A program made the translations under genes and the position numbers. The notes under the pieces were generated by a model that saw only the letters and a list, made by a program, of their open reading frames with translations, ran no database searches and was not told the origin of the DNA. From the NCBI RefSeq assembly GCF_004684775.1, contig NZ_SRIC01000004.1, forward strand, positions 1 through 64,000: a stretch of DNA of 64,000 nucleotides. Reading direction: 5' to 3'. The stretch comes from Streptomyces sp. MZ04 (GTDB taxonomy: Bacteria; Actinomycetota; Actinomycetes; Streptomycetales; Streptomycetaceae). Every line of letters starts with the position of its first letter. The first letter of the stretch is position 1. Positions 38,388 through 49,178 of the stretch are shown here, piece by piece.

Positions 38388-38419
38388 GCACCATGGCATC
38401 AGTGACACTTGGGCAACCC

Positions 38420-38490
38420 ATAAGGCCGCCTTATGAGGTCATAAAGCCAACCCGATTACTAACTTAGGCTTGCCTTAGTTTAGGCTTCCC
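38420..38490 (+). promoter_or_regulatory. Regulatory region with probable iron box upstream of ferredoxin reductase
   Basis: ATAAGGC-C-GCCTTAT (38420-38434) is a perfect palindrome. Further on, TTAGGCTTGCCTTAG (38464-38478) followed by TTTAGGCTT resembles the TTAGGTTAGGCT-type iron boxes bound by DmdR/IdeR repressors. Both are upstream of the reductase start at 38524. Confidence 0.5.
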
Positions 38491-38523
38491 GTCGAGTCAC
38501 CCAACGCTCGAAGGGACCTGAAC

Positions 38524-39888
38524 ATGCCTCGCCCTCTGCGGGTAGCCATAGTCGGAGCCGGCCCGGCCGGGATCTATGCTGCCGACGCGCTGCTGAAATC
38601 CGCAGTGGCTGCCGACCCCGGTGTGTCCATCGACATCTTCGAGCGGATGCCGGCCCCCTTCGGCCTGATCCGCTACGGCGTAGCCCCTGACCACCCGCGC
38701 ATCAAGGGCATCATCACGGCCCTGCACCAGGTGCTCGACAAGCCGCAGATCCGCCTCTTCGGCAACGTCGACTACCCGCGCGACATCAACCTCGACGACC
38801 TGCGCAGCTTCTACGACGGGGTGATCTTCTCCACCGGCGCGACCGCCGACCGCGCCCTCGACATACCCGGCATCGACCTCGACGGTTCCCACGGCGCCGC
38901 GGACTTCGTCTCCTGGTACGACGGCCACCCGGACGTGCCGCGGACCTGGCCGCTGGAGGCCGAGAAGGTCGCCGTCCTCGGCGTCGGCAACGTGGCGCTC
39001 GACGTGGCGCGCATCCTCGCCAAGACCGCGGACGAGCTCCTGCCCACCGAGATCCCGGCCAACGTCCACGAGGGCCTCAAGGCCAACAAGGCCCTGGAGG
39101 TCCACGTCTTCGGGCGCCGCGGCCCCGCGCAGGCGAAGTTCAGCCCCATGGAGCTGCGGGAGCTGGACCACTCCCCGAACATCGAGGTCATCGTCGACCC
39201 CGAGGACATCGACTACGACGACGGCTCGATCGCCACCCGGCGCGGCAACAAGCAGGCCGACATGGTCGCCAAGACCCTCGAGAACTGGGCCATCCGCGAC
39301 ACCGGCGACCGCCCGCACAAACTGTTCCTGCACTTCTTCGAGTCGCCCACCGAGATCCTCGGCGACGACGGCAAGGTCGTCGGCCTGCGCACCGAGCGCA
39401 CCGCCCTCGACGGCACCGGCAACGTCAAGGGCACCGGCGAGTTCAAGGACTGGGACCTCGGCGCCGTCTACCGCGCCGTCGGCTACCTCTCCGACGAGCT
39501 GCCCAAGCTGCCCTGGGACGTCGCGTCGGGCACCGTGCCCGACAAGGGCGGCCGGGTCATCGAGGAGACCGGGGAGCACCTCCGGTCGACGTACGTCACC
39601 GGCTGGATCCGACGCGGCCCCGTGGGTCTCATCGGCCACACCAAGGGCGACGCCAACGAGACGGTCGCCAGCCTCCTCGACGACCACGCGAACGACCGTC
39701 TGCACACCCCCGCCTCGCCCGACCCGGAGGCCGTGGACGCGTTCCTCGGCGAGCGGGACGTCCGGTTCACCACCTGGGACGGCTGGCACCGGCTCGACGC
39801 CGCCGAGAAGGCGCTGGGCGAGCCCCAGGGCCGTGAGCGCGTGAAGATCGTCGAGCGCGAGGACATGCTGGACGCGAGCGGCGCGTAG
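38524..39888 (+). CDS. Ferredoxin/flavodoxin-NADP+ reductase, FprA type
   Basis: FAD- and NADPH-binding protein of 454 aa, adrenodoxin-reductase-like. The FAD dinucleotide motif is GAGPAGIYAAD (7-17), PFGLIRYGVAPDHPRIK is the family signature, VLGVGNVALDVARIL binds NADPH, and GWIRRGPVGLIGHTKGDANET closes the FAD site. It passes electrons to ferredoxins and P450 or Fe-S assembly systems. A probable iron box upstream suggests induction in iron starvation. Confidence 0.9.
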   Translation: MPRPLRVAIVGAGPAGIYAADALLKSAVAADPGVSIDIFERMPAPFGLIRYGVAPDHPRIKGIITALHQVLDKPQIRLFGNVDYPRDINLDDLRSFYDGVIFSTGATADRALDIPGIDLDGSHGAADFVSWYDGHPDVPRTWPLEAEKVAVLGVGNVALDVARILAKTADELLPTEIPANVHEGLKANKALEVHVFGRRGPAQAKFSPMELRELDHSPNIEVIVDPEDIDYDDGSIATRRGNKQADMVAKTLENWAIRDTGDRPHKLFLHFFESPTEILGDDGKVVGLRTERTALDGTGNVKGTGEFKDWDLGAVYRAVGYLSDELPKLPWDVASGTVPDKGGRVIEETGEHLRSTYVTGWIRRGPVGLIGHTKGDANETVASLLDDHANDRLHTPASPDPEAVDAFLGERDVRFTTWDGWHRLDAAEKALGEPQGRERVKIVEREDMLDASGA

Positions 39889-39895
39889 TACGGAT

Positions 39896-39925
39896 CTGCC
39901 CCTGGCCGACTTCGGCCAGGGGCAG
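39896..39925. terminator. Bidirectional hairpin terminator
   Basis: A perfect 12-bp stem CTGCCCCTGGCC with loop GACTTC lies between the reductase gene and the convergent pseudogene. Confidence 0.75.
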
Positions 39926-39930
39926 CCGTG

Positions 39931-41194
39931 TCACCGGGCCGGCGTCAACGGGCGCACAGTGATCGTGTAGGTCGCCCGTGCGTCCGGCAGCCCGTCCGTG
40001 TTCCGGGCCGTGACCGTGCACTCGGCCTTCGTCTCGTCCTCCGGGACTCCGGTGATGCCCCCGGTGTCCTTGTTGAGGCGCGGGCCCTTGGGCAGGGCGC
40101 CGCCGGTCACCTCGTACCGCACGGTCGCCGGGGTGTTCGTGGTCACCCTGGTCTCGTAGAGGTCGCCGTCGTGCGGGGCGGGCAGCGGGGCGGTGCCGAG
40201 CTTCGGTTCGGGGGCGACCACCTGCTGGGCCGCGCCGATCGGTCGGCCCGCGGCGTCCAGTTCTTGGAGCGACCACTCCCTGCCGGGCTTGACCGCGGTG
40301 GTCCCACTGCTTGATCGCGTCGAGGACCCGGAGGCTGTTGTCGCCGCCCGCGGTGAGGCTGCTCAGCGACGACTGGACGAACTCGTCGCCGACGCGCAGC
40401 AGCCGGTTGTGGACACCGTCGGCCAGCAGTTCGCCCGAGTCCAGCTACAGCGTGCTGTCACCGGCGGCGAGTGGCCGGGGCAGCTCGGCGCGGCCGCCCA
40501 GGGCGAGGCGGTCGTCGGCGGGGGCCCTCACATAGGCGTCGTCGGTGCTGATGAAGTCGGAGATGGTGTGCACCCCGAGGCGGATGCCGTTCTCCTCGGC
40601 GGTCTTGCCGTTCTGCGTCGGGTAGGGCAGGGACTCGCCCCGCGCGATGCCCGAGAGTACGGTCGGGGTCAGCTCGGGAGAGGCGCCGAAGAGGGCGACC
40701 TTGGAGCCGGTGATCTTGCCGCTGTCGCCGGGCAGGGGACCGGCCGGGATGCGGTAGCCGCCGAGGTTACTGCGCAGGCGCTCCTTCGTGTAGTCGTAGG
40801 TGAAGGCCCGCAGGACCGAACCCCACGGTGTCCTGCCCGCGACACTCCACTCCTCGTGCGGGGCGACCTGCAACTCGGAAGGGTTCTCCGCGACTTCGGC
40901 CTCCCAGCCGTAGTCCTGGTACTCCTGCGGTCAGGCGCCCTCGGCGCGGTCGGTCAGCGGCCGCAGGCCGATGGTGAAGTCGTCGTCGCGCACCACGCCG
41001 ACCGTCTCGCCGATCGTCTTGGTGATGCTGGTGGCCAGCGGCCCCCACAGCAGCGTCTGTACGTCCGCTCCGGCCTGGGGGACGAGGCGGCGGCCCACGG
41101 CGCGGTACGCCTCGCGCTCGACCGGGTGGAAGGGGAACTCTTCGGGGTCGCGGGCTGATCCGGCGGGAACTACCCGGGCCCCGCAGCCGACCAA
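39931..41194 (-). pseudogene. Decayed lipoprotein-like gene with C-terminal Ig-like domain
   Basis: Three minus-strand segments read as one protein of about 420 residues. The first (41194-40934) starts LVGCGA, resembling a lipobox whose signal peptide is lost. A TGA at 40931 interrupts it, the same frame resumes to a TAG at 40445, and a frameshift near 40310 moves the rest into another frame ending at 39931. The last part (LPKGPRLNKDTGGITGVPE then CTVTARNTDG) is a putative Ig/cadherin-like domain of secreted proteins. The central part (AFTYDYTKERLRSNLGGYRI) is not recognised. Confidence 0.75.
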
Positions 41195-41276
41195 TGGTCC
41201 GCAAGTCCCCTACGTACACGGTCTTCGGCCGTGGCGTGCGGGCCGGACAGGACCACTGGATCGAGGTTGCCGCAGC

Positions 41277-42020
41277 ATGCACTGGTACGAGGACGACGGA
41301 TTCTGGTCGGACTTCTCCGAGACGATGTTCTCCGAGCGGCGGCGCGCGGAGACGGCGGACGTCGTCGCCCACTCCCCACTGCTCGAATTCCCGGCGCACA
41401 GCCGGGTGCTCGACCTGTGCTGCGGTCCTGGCCTGTACCTCGTGCCACTGGCGGGCCGCGGCTACACGGTGACGGGTGTCGACCTCAGCGCCGAGATGCT
41501 GAAGCGGGCCCGAACCGTCTGCGAGACGGCTGCTCCCGAAGTGCGGCTGGTGCGGGCGGACATGCTCACCCACGTGGAGCCCGCTTCGTACGACGTGGTG
41601 CTCAACGTCTTCACCTCGTTCGGCTACTTCGACGACCCGCAGGACAACTTCCGGGTGCTGACCAACGCCCGTGACTCACTGGTGCCGGGTGGACAGCTGC
41701 TGATCGACGTCATGGGCAAAGAGGTGCTCGCGGGCTGGATCGGGCGCCCCCAGCTGGTCGAGCTCGACGGCGCGTACGTGGTGCAGCGCGACACCGTCCT
41801 GGACGACTGGACCCGGCTGCGCACCGACTGGACGCTCGTACGCGACGGCATCGCGAGGGAGGCGTCGATCACCTCCTTCGTCTACAGCGCGGCGGAGCTG
41901 CGCGCCCTGTTCGAGGCGGCGGGCTTCACCGATGTGGAGTGCTTCGGCGGCTTCGACGGCGAGCCCTACGACCAGCACGCGCGGCGCCTGATCGTGCGCG
42001 GAACCAAGCCCCGACGCTGA
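41277..42020 (+). CDS. Class I SAM-dependent methyltransferase
   Basis: Cytosolic 247-aa methyltransferase. Motif I VLDLCCGPGLYLVPLAGRG, the acidic end of strand 2 in TGVDLSAEML, and motif II YDVVLNVFTSFGYF are clear. The C-terminal part after VMGKEVL is a beta-rich insert seen in ubiquinone/menaquinone-like and small-molecule methyltransferases. Substrate unknown. ATG at 41277. It precedes the metallophore-type operon by 154 nt on the same strand but is separated by a spacer with repeats, so membership in that operon is doubtful. Confidence 0.8.
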   Translation: MHWYEDDGFWSDFSETMFSERRRAETADVVAHSPLLEFPAHSRVLDLCCGPGLYLVPLAGRGYTVTGVDLSAEMLKRARTVCETAAPEVRLVRADMLTHVEPASYDVVLNVFTSFGYFDDPQDNFRVLTNARDSLVPGGQLLIDVMGKEVLAGWIGRPQLVELDGAYVVQRDTVLDDWTRLRTDWTLVRDGIAREASITSFVYSAAELRALFEAAGFTDVECFGGFDGEPYDQHARRLIVRGTKPRR

Positions 42021-42047
42021 CCGGCGGTTCACCGTCAGCCGGTGCGC

Positions 42048-42079
42048 TTCACGAACAGCTGAAGCAGTTCACGAACAGC
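42048..42079 (+). repeat. 20-bp-period direct repeat upstream of metallophore-type operon
   Basis: TTCACGAACAGC occurs at 42048-42059 and 42068-42079, exactly 20 bp apart (two helical turns), in the spacer before the six-gene operon. It could be a regulator site; it does not resemble known iron or zinc boxes. Confidence 0.55.
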
Positions 42080-42174
42080 AGGGAACTCATCCCGTCCTTC
42101 GGCCGACTACTGGAGCGTGCCGCACCGCGGACACGCCGAACCACTGCGAACCGCCCCAAGGGCGAAGGGACTTC

Positions 42175-43311
42175 ATGACCGAGGCCACTTCCGGGACCGC
42201 GCCCTCGCGCCCCGCCGACCCCGCACCGCCCCCGGACGACTCGCTCCCCGGTGCGGAGCGGAAGGCGCGGCGGGCCGGCCGCGGCAGACTCCTGACCACG
42301 CTGACGGTGCTCTCCGTGACCCTGGTGGTGTCCGTACTCGCGGGCATCGCACTGGGTCCGACGGTCGTGGCACCCGGCGATGTCGCCCACTTCATCGGCG
42401 CCGCCATCACTGGGGGTTCCATCGGTGCGGACGAGGTCAGCGAGTACGCCATCGTCTGGCACGTCCGCACGCCCCGGGTGCTCCTCGCGGCCGTGGTCGG
42501 GGCCGGGCTCGCGGTCGTGGGCGTCGCGATCCAGGCGCTGGTGCGCAACGCCCTCGCGGACCCGTTCGTCCTCGGGATCTCCTCCGGCGCGTCGGTCGGT
42601 GCCACCGCCGTGGTGGTGTTCGGGGCCTTCGCGAGCTTGGGCGTCTACGCGCTGTCGGCCGCGGCATTCCTCGGGGCGCTCGCCGCGACCGTCCTCGTGT
42701 ACCTGGCCGCACGCGGACCGCTCGGCCTGACACCGTTGCGCCTCGTGCTCACCGGCGTGGCGCTGGCCTACGGATTCCAGGCCCTGATGAGCGTGCTGGT
42801 CTTCCTCTCCCCGAACGGCCAAGCCGCGCGCACCGTGCTGTTCTGGCTGCTCGGCAGCCTGGGCTCGGCGACCTGGGAGTCGCTGCCGCTCGCCGCCGGT
42901 GCGGTCCTGGTGACCGTCGTGGTGCTGCTGCGCCAGAGCAGGTCCCTGGACGTGCTCTCGCTGGGCGACGAGACCGCGGCCAGCCTCGGCGTGGACGCGG
43001 AAGCACTGCGCAGGAGGCTCTTCCTGCTCACCGCCGCGGTCACCGGTCTGATCGTCGCGGTCAGCGGCGCCATCGGTTTCGTCGGGCTCGTCCTGCCCCA
43101 TGTCGTACGCATCCTGGTCGGCTCGACGCACCGCCGTGTCCTCGCGGTCGCGCCGCTCGCCGGGGCCTGCTTCCTGGTCTGGGTCGACCTCGTCGCCCGC
43201 ACCGCGTTCGCCCCGGAGGAGCTGCCGCTCGGCGTGATCACCGCGCTGATCGGCGTACCCGTATTCATCGTGCTGATGCGCCGGCGCGGCTATCTGTTCG
43301 GAGGACGGTAG
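42175..43311 (+). CDS. FecCD-type ABC permease for metal-chelate uptake
   Basis: Inner-membrane permease of 378 aa with about ten hydrophobic segments, FecCD/BtuC family. Diagnostic stretches are WHVRTPRVLLAAVVGAGLAVVG, NALADPFVLGISSGASVGA, LGDETAASLGVDAEALRR and GFVGLVLPHVVRIL. It imports iron-siderophore, heme or cobalamin-type chelates. AAGGGA precedes the ATG. It is the first gene of a tightly coupled six-gene operon; its TAG is followed immediately by the ATPase ATG. Confidence 0.9.
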   Translation: MTEATSGTAPSRPADPAPPPDDSLPGAERKARRAGRGRLLTTLTVLSVTLVVSVLAGIALGPTVVAPGDVAHFIGAAITGGSIGADEVSEYAIVWHVRTPRVLLAAVVGAGLAVVGVAIQALVRNALADPFVLGISSGASVGATAVVVFGAFASLGVYALSAAAFLGALAATVLVYLAARGPLGLTPLRLVLTGVALAYGFQALMSVLVFLSPNGQAARTVLFWLLGSLGSATWESLPLAAGAVLVTVVVLLRQSRSLDVLSLGDETAASLGVDAEALRRRLFLLTAAVTGLIVAVSGAIGFVGLVLPHVVRILVGSTHRRVLAVAPLAGACFLVWVDLVARTAFAPEELPLGVITALIGVPVFIVLMRRRGYLFGGR

Positions 43312-44123
<812 letters not shown>

Positions 44124-44127
<4 letters not shown>

Positions 44128-45134
44128 TCCGACCACCGTTGCCCCGCGCCGCCCTGGCGACCGCCGTGCTCCTTGCGACCGGGCTCCTGACCGCAGGCTG
44201 CGGTGCCGAGGTCGAGCCGACGGCGAAGAACAAGGACGAGAAGGTCACCGTCTCCAACTGCGGCAAGGACGTCACATACACCCGGCCCGAGCGTCCGGTG
44301 GCCTACGACGTGAGCGGCGCGGAGAAGATGTTCTCCCTCGGCCTCGCCGACCGGATGCGCGGCTACGTCATGAACAAGCTCGGCGACCCGTCCATCAAGG
44401 GCTCGCCCTGGCGCGGGGATTACGCGGACGTGGAGCGCCTCGGCACCGAGCGCATCACACGGGAGATCGTCGTCGACGCCAAGGCCGACTTCGTGCTCGC
44501 CGGGTGGAACTCGGGCTTCAGCGAGGAACGCGGCATCACCCCCGCCCTCCTGGACAAGGTCGGATCCGCCAGCTACCTGCACACCGAGACCTGCTGGGAC
44601 TACGGCGACAAGAGCGTCGACGTGACACCGCTGGAGGCGCTCTACACGGACCTCAAGAACCTGGGCCGGATCTTCGGAGTGGAGAAGCGGGCCGACAAGG
44701 TCGTCGGCGATCTCAAGGGACGCGTCAGCGCGCTGAAGAAAACCTGGCCCGCCAAGGGCGACCCCACGAAGGTCTTCGTCTACGACTCGGGCACCGACCA
44801 GCCGTTCACCGCCGGACACCACGCCGCGCCGAACGACATCATCAAGGCGGCCGGCGGGACCAACGTCTTCGACGGCCTCGACAAGGGCTGGACGACGGTC
44901 GGTTGGGAGCCCGTCATCAAGGCGAAGCCCGAGGTGATCGTCATCGTCGACTACGCCGACCAGCCGGCCAAGGAGAAGATCGCCTACCTGAAGTCGCTGC
45001 CGAGCCTGAAGTCGGTGCCCGCGGTGAAGGAGAACCGCTTCTTCGTGATGTCGTACGGCGACGCCGTCAGCGGCCCGCGCAACGTCAAGGGCGCCGAGGA
45101 CCTGGGCGGCTACCTGCGGTCGGTCGGACGGTGA
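44124..45134 (+). CDS. Periplasmic-binding lipoprotein, FecB/BtuF type
   Basis: Substrate-binding lipoprotein of 336 aa. The lipobox LTAGC places the lipidated Cys at residue 26. The mature part is a class III binding fold: VTYTRPERPVAYDVSGAEKM, ITREIVVDAKADFVLAG, the helical linker, and GHHAAPNDIIKAAGGTNVFDG with WEPVIKAKPEVIVI. The ligand is a metal chelate by family; its identity is unknown. It completes the importer and is followed by biosynthetic genes, implying that the chelator is made by the same operon. Confidence 0.9.
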
Positions 45135-46258
45135 CAGCCATGCACACGGCAGCCGCCCTCCAAGCCCCCCAGGGCCCGACGGCCCCCCAGGCCCTCACGG
45201 CCAGGGTCCACGGACACATCACCGACGCGATGAAGGCCCCCGACCTGCTGCGACTGACCGACAACGTCGTCCTCGCCCGGTTCGAGACGATGAAGGTGTA
45301 CGCGGCGCTCGGCGCCGTCCGCACCCTGCTCGAGCGCGGCACCGTGCGGCCCGGCCAGACCCTCGTCGACAGCTCGAGCGGCATCTACGCCCTCGCCCTG
45401 GCCATGGCCTGCCACCGCTACGGCCTCGGCTGCCACATCGTCGCCTCCACCACCGTCGACGCCGCGATGCGCGCCCAGCTGGAGATCCTCGGGGCCACGG
45501 TGGACCAGATGCCGCCCGCCGACGACCTGCGGCTCGACCAGGAACGCCGCGTGCGGCGCGTGCGCCAGCTGCTCGCCGACCGCTCCGACGTGCACTGGAT
45601 GCGTCAGTACCACGACGCCGTCCACTACACCGGCTACCGGGAGTTCGCGGACCTGGTCGACGCCGCGCTGCCGGAAGGACCGCTGACCGTCGTGGGCGCG
45701 GTCGGCACCGGCGCCTCCACGGGCGGGCTCGTCCAGCCGCTGCGAGGCCGCGGCCGGGAGGTCCGGCTGCTCGGCCTGCAGCCCTTCGGCAGCGTCACGT
45801 TCGGCAGCCAGGACTTCAGCGACCCCGAGGCGATCATCGCCGGAATCGGCAGCTCGATCCCCTTCGACAACGTCCGCCACGATCTCTACGACAGCCTGCA
45901 CTGGGTGGACTTCCGGCACGCCATGGCGGGCGCCGTCGATCTGCTGCGCGGCCACGCGGTGTTCGCAGGCCTGTCCACCGGCGCGGCGCACCTCGTCGCG
46001 GGATGGGAGGCGGCCCGCCACCGGGACCGTATGCACCTGGTCATCGGCGCCGACACCGGGCACCGCTACACGGAGCGCGTCTTCGCCCGGCACGAGGAGG
46101 CGCTCGACCCGCGCGCCCTCAAACCGCACCAGATCACCGACCTCGCCGACCTCGCGCCGCCCTGGTCGGCCATGGAGTGGAACCGGCGGGGCTACGACGT
46201 GGGCACCCGGCAGGAAGCACGACACCAGATGAACGACAAGGAGGGGACGGCATCGTGA
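45131..46258 (+). CDS. PLP-dependent cysteine-synthase-like enzyme
   Basis: Fold-type II PLP enzyme of 375 aa related to O-acetylserine sulfhydrylase and SbnA-like beta-replacement enzymes. The candidate Schiff-base Lys55 lies in FETMKVYAALGAV, the phosphate/carboxylate loop is DSSSGIYALALA (Ser/Gly pattern of OASS), and VVGAVGTGASTGG is the glycine-rich phosphate loop. It would build an amino-acid unit such as a diaminopropionate- or cysteine-derived precursor. GTG overlaps the lipoprotein stop (ATG at 45140 is the alternative), so it is co-translated with the importer. Confidence 0.82.
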   Translation: MTAMHTAAALQAPQGPTAPQALTARVHGHITDAMKAPDLLRLTDNVVLARFETMKVYAALGAVRTLLERGTVRPGQTLVDSSSGIYALALAMACHRYGLGCHIVASTTVDAAMRAQLEILGATVDQMPPADDLRLDQERRVRRVRQLLADRSDVHWMRQYHDAVHYTGYREFADLVDAALPEGPLTVVGAVGTGASTGGLVQPLRGRGREVRLLGLQPFGSVTFGSQDFSDPEAIIAGIGSSIPFDNVRHDLYDSLHWVDFRHAMAGAVDLLRGHAVFAGLSTGAAHLVAGWEAARHRDRMHLVIGADTGHRYTERVFARHEEALDPRALKPHQITDLADLAPPWSAMEWNRRGYDVGTRQEARHQMNDKEGTAS

Positions 46259-47481
46259 CCATCGCCGCCCTGGAAGCACTCACCTTCGGCCTCGGACGCC
46301 TGGTGGACGCCGCCGACAACGCCGGACACCGGCTCTGCCTCCTCACCGGAGACCGCGCCGTCTACCGCCACGAACTGGCCCGCCTCCAGCCGGACGCGCT
46401 CGACATCGTCGATGTCGACACGGGCGACACATCCGCGTGCGCCGACGCCCTGGCCGCTCTGCCAGGACTGAAGGGGCTGATCAACTCCACCGACACCTGG
46501 AGCGTGCCCGGGGCGGACCTGGCGGCCCGACTCGGCCTGCCAGGACCCGATCCGACGGCGGTCCGGCTGCTGCGCGACAAGTCCCGCGTACGAGACCTCC
46601 TGCACGAGCGCGGGCTGAGCCGGGGCCCCGCCCTGGCGATCCCGGCCGACCCCGCCGCGGCCGGTGACGTGCTGCGGACGATCGGCCTGCCCGCGGTCCT
46701 CAAGGACTCCGCGGGCACCTCCTCCCGCAACGTCTGGCTGGTCCGCGACGAGGAGCAGCTGCATATGGCGCTCGGCGAGGCCGCTCAACGCCCGTTCACC
46801 GGACGGCTGTTCGCGGAGCCCTTCTTCGCCGGTCCTGTCTACTCCGCCGAGACGCTGAGCTGGGCCGGGCGCACGCGACTCCTCGGTGTGCTCAGCCGCC
46901 AGATGTCGCCCGAACCCTCGGTCCGCGAGGAGGCGGCGGCCTTCCCCGTCGCGCTGCCCGACCCCGAACTCGACCTGATCGAGGACTGGGTGGGGCGCGT
47001 CCTGGAGACTGCGGGACACGACGCGGGCTTCGCCCACGTCGAGTTCGTCCTCACCACCGAGGGCCCTGAGCTCGTCGAGATCAACCGGCGCATCGGCGGC
47101 GCCCTCGTCGGCGAGGCCCTGTGCCGTGCGCTGGGCACGAACGTCTACGACGCGATGGTCGCCGCGGCACTGGGCCTGCGCCCCGACCTGCTCGACGCAC
47201 CGCGGGCCACGGGCCCCGGCACGGGATTCGTGCTCGTCTATCCCGAAGGGCCCGGAACCCTCACCGGATGGACCGGCGTGGACGGTCTGGCCGCCTTCCC
47301 CGGTTCGCCCGAGTGGTATCCCACCGCGGCCCCCGGCGACCGTCTCGAGCACGTACGCGACCAGCGCGGCTGCACCGGCATCGTCCTGGCGGAGGGTGCG
47401 ACGGCGGAGCTCGCACTGCACCGTGCGCTGAGCGCGGCCGGGAGCATACGGCCGGTCATGGCCGCCGACGCCTCTCAGTGA
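46255..47481 (+). CDS. ATP-grasp ligase
   Basis: Protein of 408 aa with the ATP-grasp fold of carboxylate-amine ligases. The adenine-binding Lys is in AVLKDSAGTSSRNVWLV and the Mg-binding Glu/Asn in HVEFVLTTEGPELVEINRRIGG. Relatives form peptide or amide bonds between amino acids (BacD/DdaF type). It probably joins the product of the PLP enzyme to another carboxylate. GTG overlaps the preceding stop; GGAGGGG is nearby. Annotated relatives are often called siderophore biosynthesis proteins. Confidence 0.85.
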   Translation: MTIAALEALTFGLGRLVDAADNAGHRLCLLTGDRAVYRHELARLQPDALDIVDVDTGDTSACADALAALPGLKGLINSTDTWSVPGADLAARLGLPGPDPTAVRLLRDKSRVRDLLHERGLSRGPALAIPADPAAAGDVLRTIGLPAVLKDSAGTSSRNVWLVRDEEQLHMALGEAAQRPFTGRLFAEPFFAGPVYSAETLSWAGRTRLLGVLSRQMSPEPSVREEAAAFPVALPDPELDLIEDWVGRVLETAGHDAGFAHVEFVLTTEGPELVEINRRIGGALVGEALCRALGTNVYDAMVAAALGLRPDLLDAPRATGPGTGFVLVYPEGPGTLTGWTGVDGLAAFPGSPEWYPTAAPGDRLEHVRDQRGCTGIVLAEGATAELALHRALSAAGSIRPVMAADASQ

Positions 47482-48713
47482 GGCGGCAGGGGAAGCCGCG
47501 CGGCCGGCTGCGGTCCGGTCTCGCGCGGCTCACCGCGCCGCAACAGTTCCTGCTGGCCGGATCGTTCCTGATTCCCCTGGGCAGCTTCGCCGTCCTGCCC
47601 TTCATGTCGGTGCTGCTGCACCGGCAACTGGGCATGGGGCTCGGCGCGGTGGGCATCGTCCTCGCCGTCGCCTCGCTGACGCAGTTCTCTGGCGGCGTGG
47701 CGGGCGCCGCCCTCGCCGAGCGGATCGGCCTGCGGCGCACGATGCTGCTGGCCCTGGGCATCCGCACGGCCGGGTTCGCCTGCTTCCTGCCCGGTCCGCA
47801 CCATCCGGCCGCCGCCGTCACCGCCCTCTTCCTCGTCTCCGTCGGCGCCGCGCTCTATCTCCCCGCGAACAAGGGGTACTTGATCCACCGGGCCGATGAG
47901 GAACAGCGCCCCCTGCTGCTGTCCGCGAGCAGCTCCGCGCTCAACGCGGGCATCGCCCTGGGGCCACTGGCAGCGGCGCCGTTCGTCCTCAGCGCATCGG
48001 CGGGGCTCTTCACCGCGGTCACCGTGCTGTTCGCGGCGATCACGGCGGGGCACGCGCTGCTGCCGGCGGAAGCGCCCGACCCCGGGGCGGCGGATCGGAC
48101 CATGGGGACCGGTCGGGAGAGGGCGTTCGCCGGGTTGGCGGGGCTGCCCTTCGCGGCCACCGTGCTGAGCCTGTACGTGTTCATGTTCTTCCAGCACTAC
48201 CTCGCGCTCTACGCGGTGCCCCGGACCTCGACGACGTACTACGGCCTGGTCCTCGCGCTCTACGCGCTCCTGCTCGTCGTCGCGCAACCCCTGCTCGCGG
48301 ACCGGATCGCGGGCCTGTCCTACGCCCGTGCCCTCTGGTTCGGCTTCGGCGCGATGACCTGCGGCATGGCCACGCTCGCCATCGGCGGCCATGTCGCGAT
48401 CCTGCTCGGGTCCCTGCTCATCTGCCTCGGCGAGATCGTCCTCTTCTTCAAGAACGACCTCGAGGCGCTGGCCCGTTCGCCGCGCGCGCCCGCCGTGGTC
48501 TTCGGCCGCCAGCGCCTGGCGGCCGGGATCGGCGCGTTCGCCAGCGGTGTCGCCGGAGGCGAGGGCTATCAACTGGCCGAACGCACCGGCCGACCCGGCC
48601 TGTTCTGGGTCGCGGTGGCGGCCCAGTGCGCACTGCTGCCGTTGCTCCTGGTCACGTTGGTGCGCCGTCGGCGTCAGCGGCGGCCATCGGCCGTCACAGC
48701 CCGAGATCGCTGA
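47478..48713 (+). CDS. MFS exporter of the metallophore-type operon
   Basis: Membrane protein of 411 aa with 12 segments. The N-terminal [39 protein letters not shown] and the MFS loop [20 protein letters not shown] are typical of efflux carriers. Position at the end of the operon, coupled by GTGA to the ligase gene, suggests that it secretes the small molecule. Its 3' end overlaps the convergent DUF1348 gene by 20 bp. Confidence 0.85.
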   Translation: MRRQGKPRGRLRSGLARLTAPQQFLLAGSFLIPLGSFAVLPFMSVLLHRQLGMGLGAVGIVLAVASLTQFSGGVAGAALAERIGLRRTMLLALGIRTAGFACFLPGPHHPAAAVTALFLVSVGAALYLPANKGYLIHRADEEQRPLLLSASSSALNAGIALGPLAAAPFVLSASAGLFTAVTVLFAAITAGHALLPAEAPDPGAADRTMGTGRERAFAGLAGLPFAATVLSLYVFMFFQHYLALYAVPRTSTTYYGLVLALYALLLVVAQPLLADRIAGLSYARALWFGFGAMTCGMATLAIGGHVAILLGSLLICLGEIVLFFKNDLEALARSPRAPAVVFGRQRLAAGIGAFASGVAGGEGYQLAERTGRPGLFWVAVAAQCALLPLLLVTLVRRRRQRRPSAVTARDR

Positions 48714-49161
48714 GGCCGGGATGGTCGTCGGGGCGACGTCCCAGCGGCCAGTGGTACTTGCGGTCGGACTCCGCGATCGGCAGGTCGTTGATGCACGCGT
48801 GCCGGACGCGCATCAGTCCGTCGTCGTCGAACTCCCAGTTCTCGTTCCCGTACGAGCGGAACCAGTGCCCGGAGTCGTCGTGCCATTCGTACGCGAAGCG
48901 CACCGCGATGCGGTTGCCGTCGTGGGCCCACAACTCCTTGATGAGGCGGTAGTCGAGCTCGCGGTCCCACTTGCGGGACAGGAAGCCGACGATGGCATCG
49001 CGCCCGGTGACGAACTCGGCACGGTTGCGCCAGCGCGAGTCCTCTGTGTACGCCAGGGCGACCTTCTCGGGATCGCGGCTGTTCCAGCCGTCCTCGGCCA
49101 GCCGGACCTTCTCGGCCGCGGTCCCGCGGGTGAACGGGGGGACGGGAGGTCGTGCGGTCAT
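48694..49161 (-). CDS. DUF1348/NTF2-like family protein
   Basis: Small cytosolic protein of 155 aa with the SnoaL/NTF2-like fold: [25 protein letters not shown], the DUF1348 signatures SRWRNRAEF and GRDAIVGFL, and [24 protein letters not shown]. Function unknown. The ATG at 49161 is chosen; longer frames run through a tandem repeat and are artefacts. It diverges from a TetR gene across three palindromic operators, so it is probably the main repressed target. Confidence 0.83.
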   Translation of the reverse strand: MTARPPVPPFTRGTAAEKVRLAEDGWNSRDPEKVALAYTEDSRWRNRAEFVTGRDAIVGFLSRKWDRELDYRLIKELWAHDGNRIAVRFAYEWHDDSGHWFRSYGNENWEFDDDGLMRVRHACINDLPIAESDRKYHWPLGRRPDDHPGLSDLGL

Positions 49162-49178
49162 CGGCCTGCCTCGCTTTC

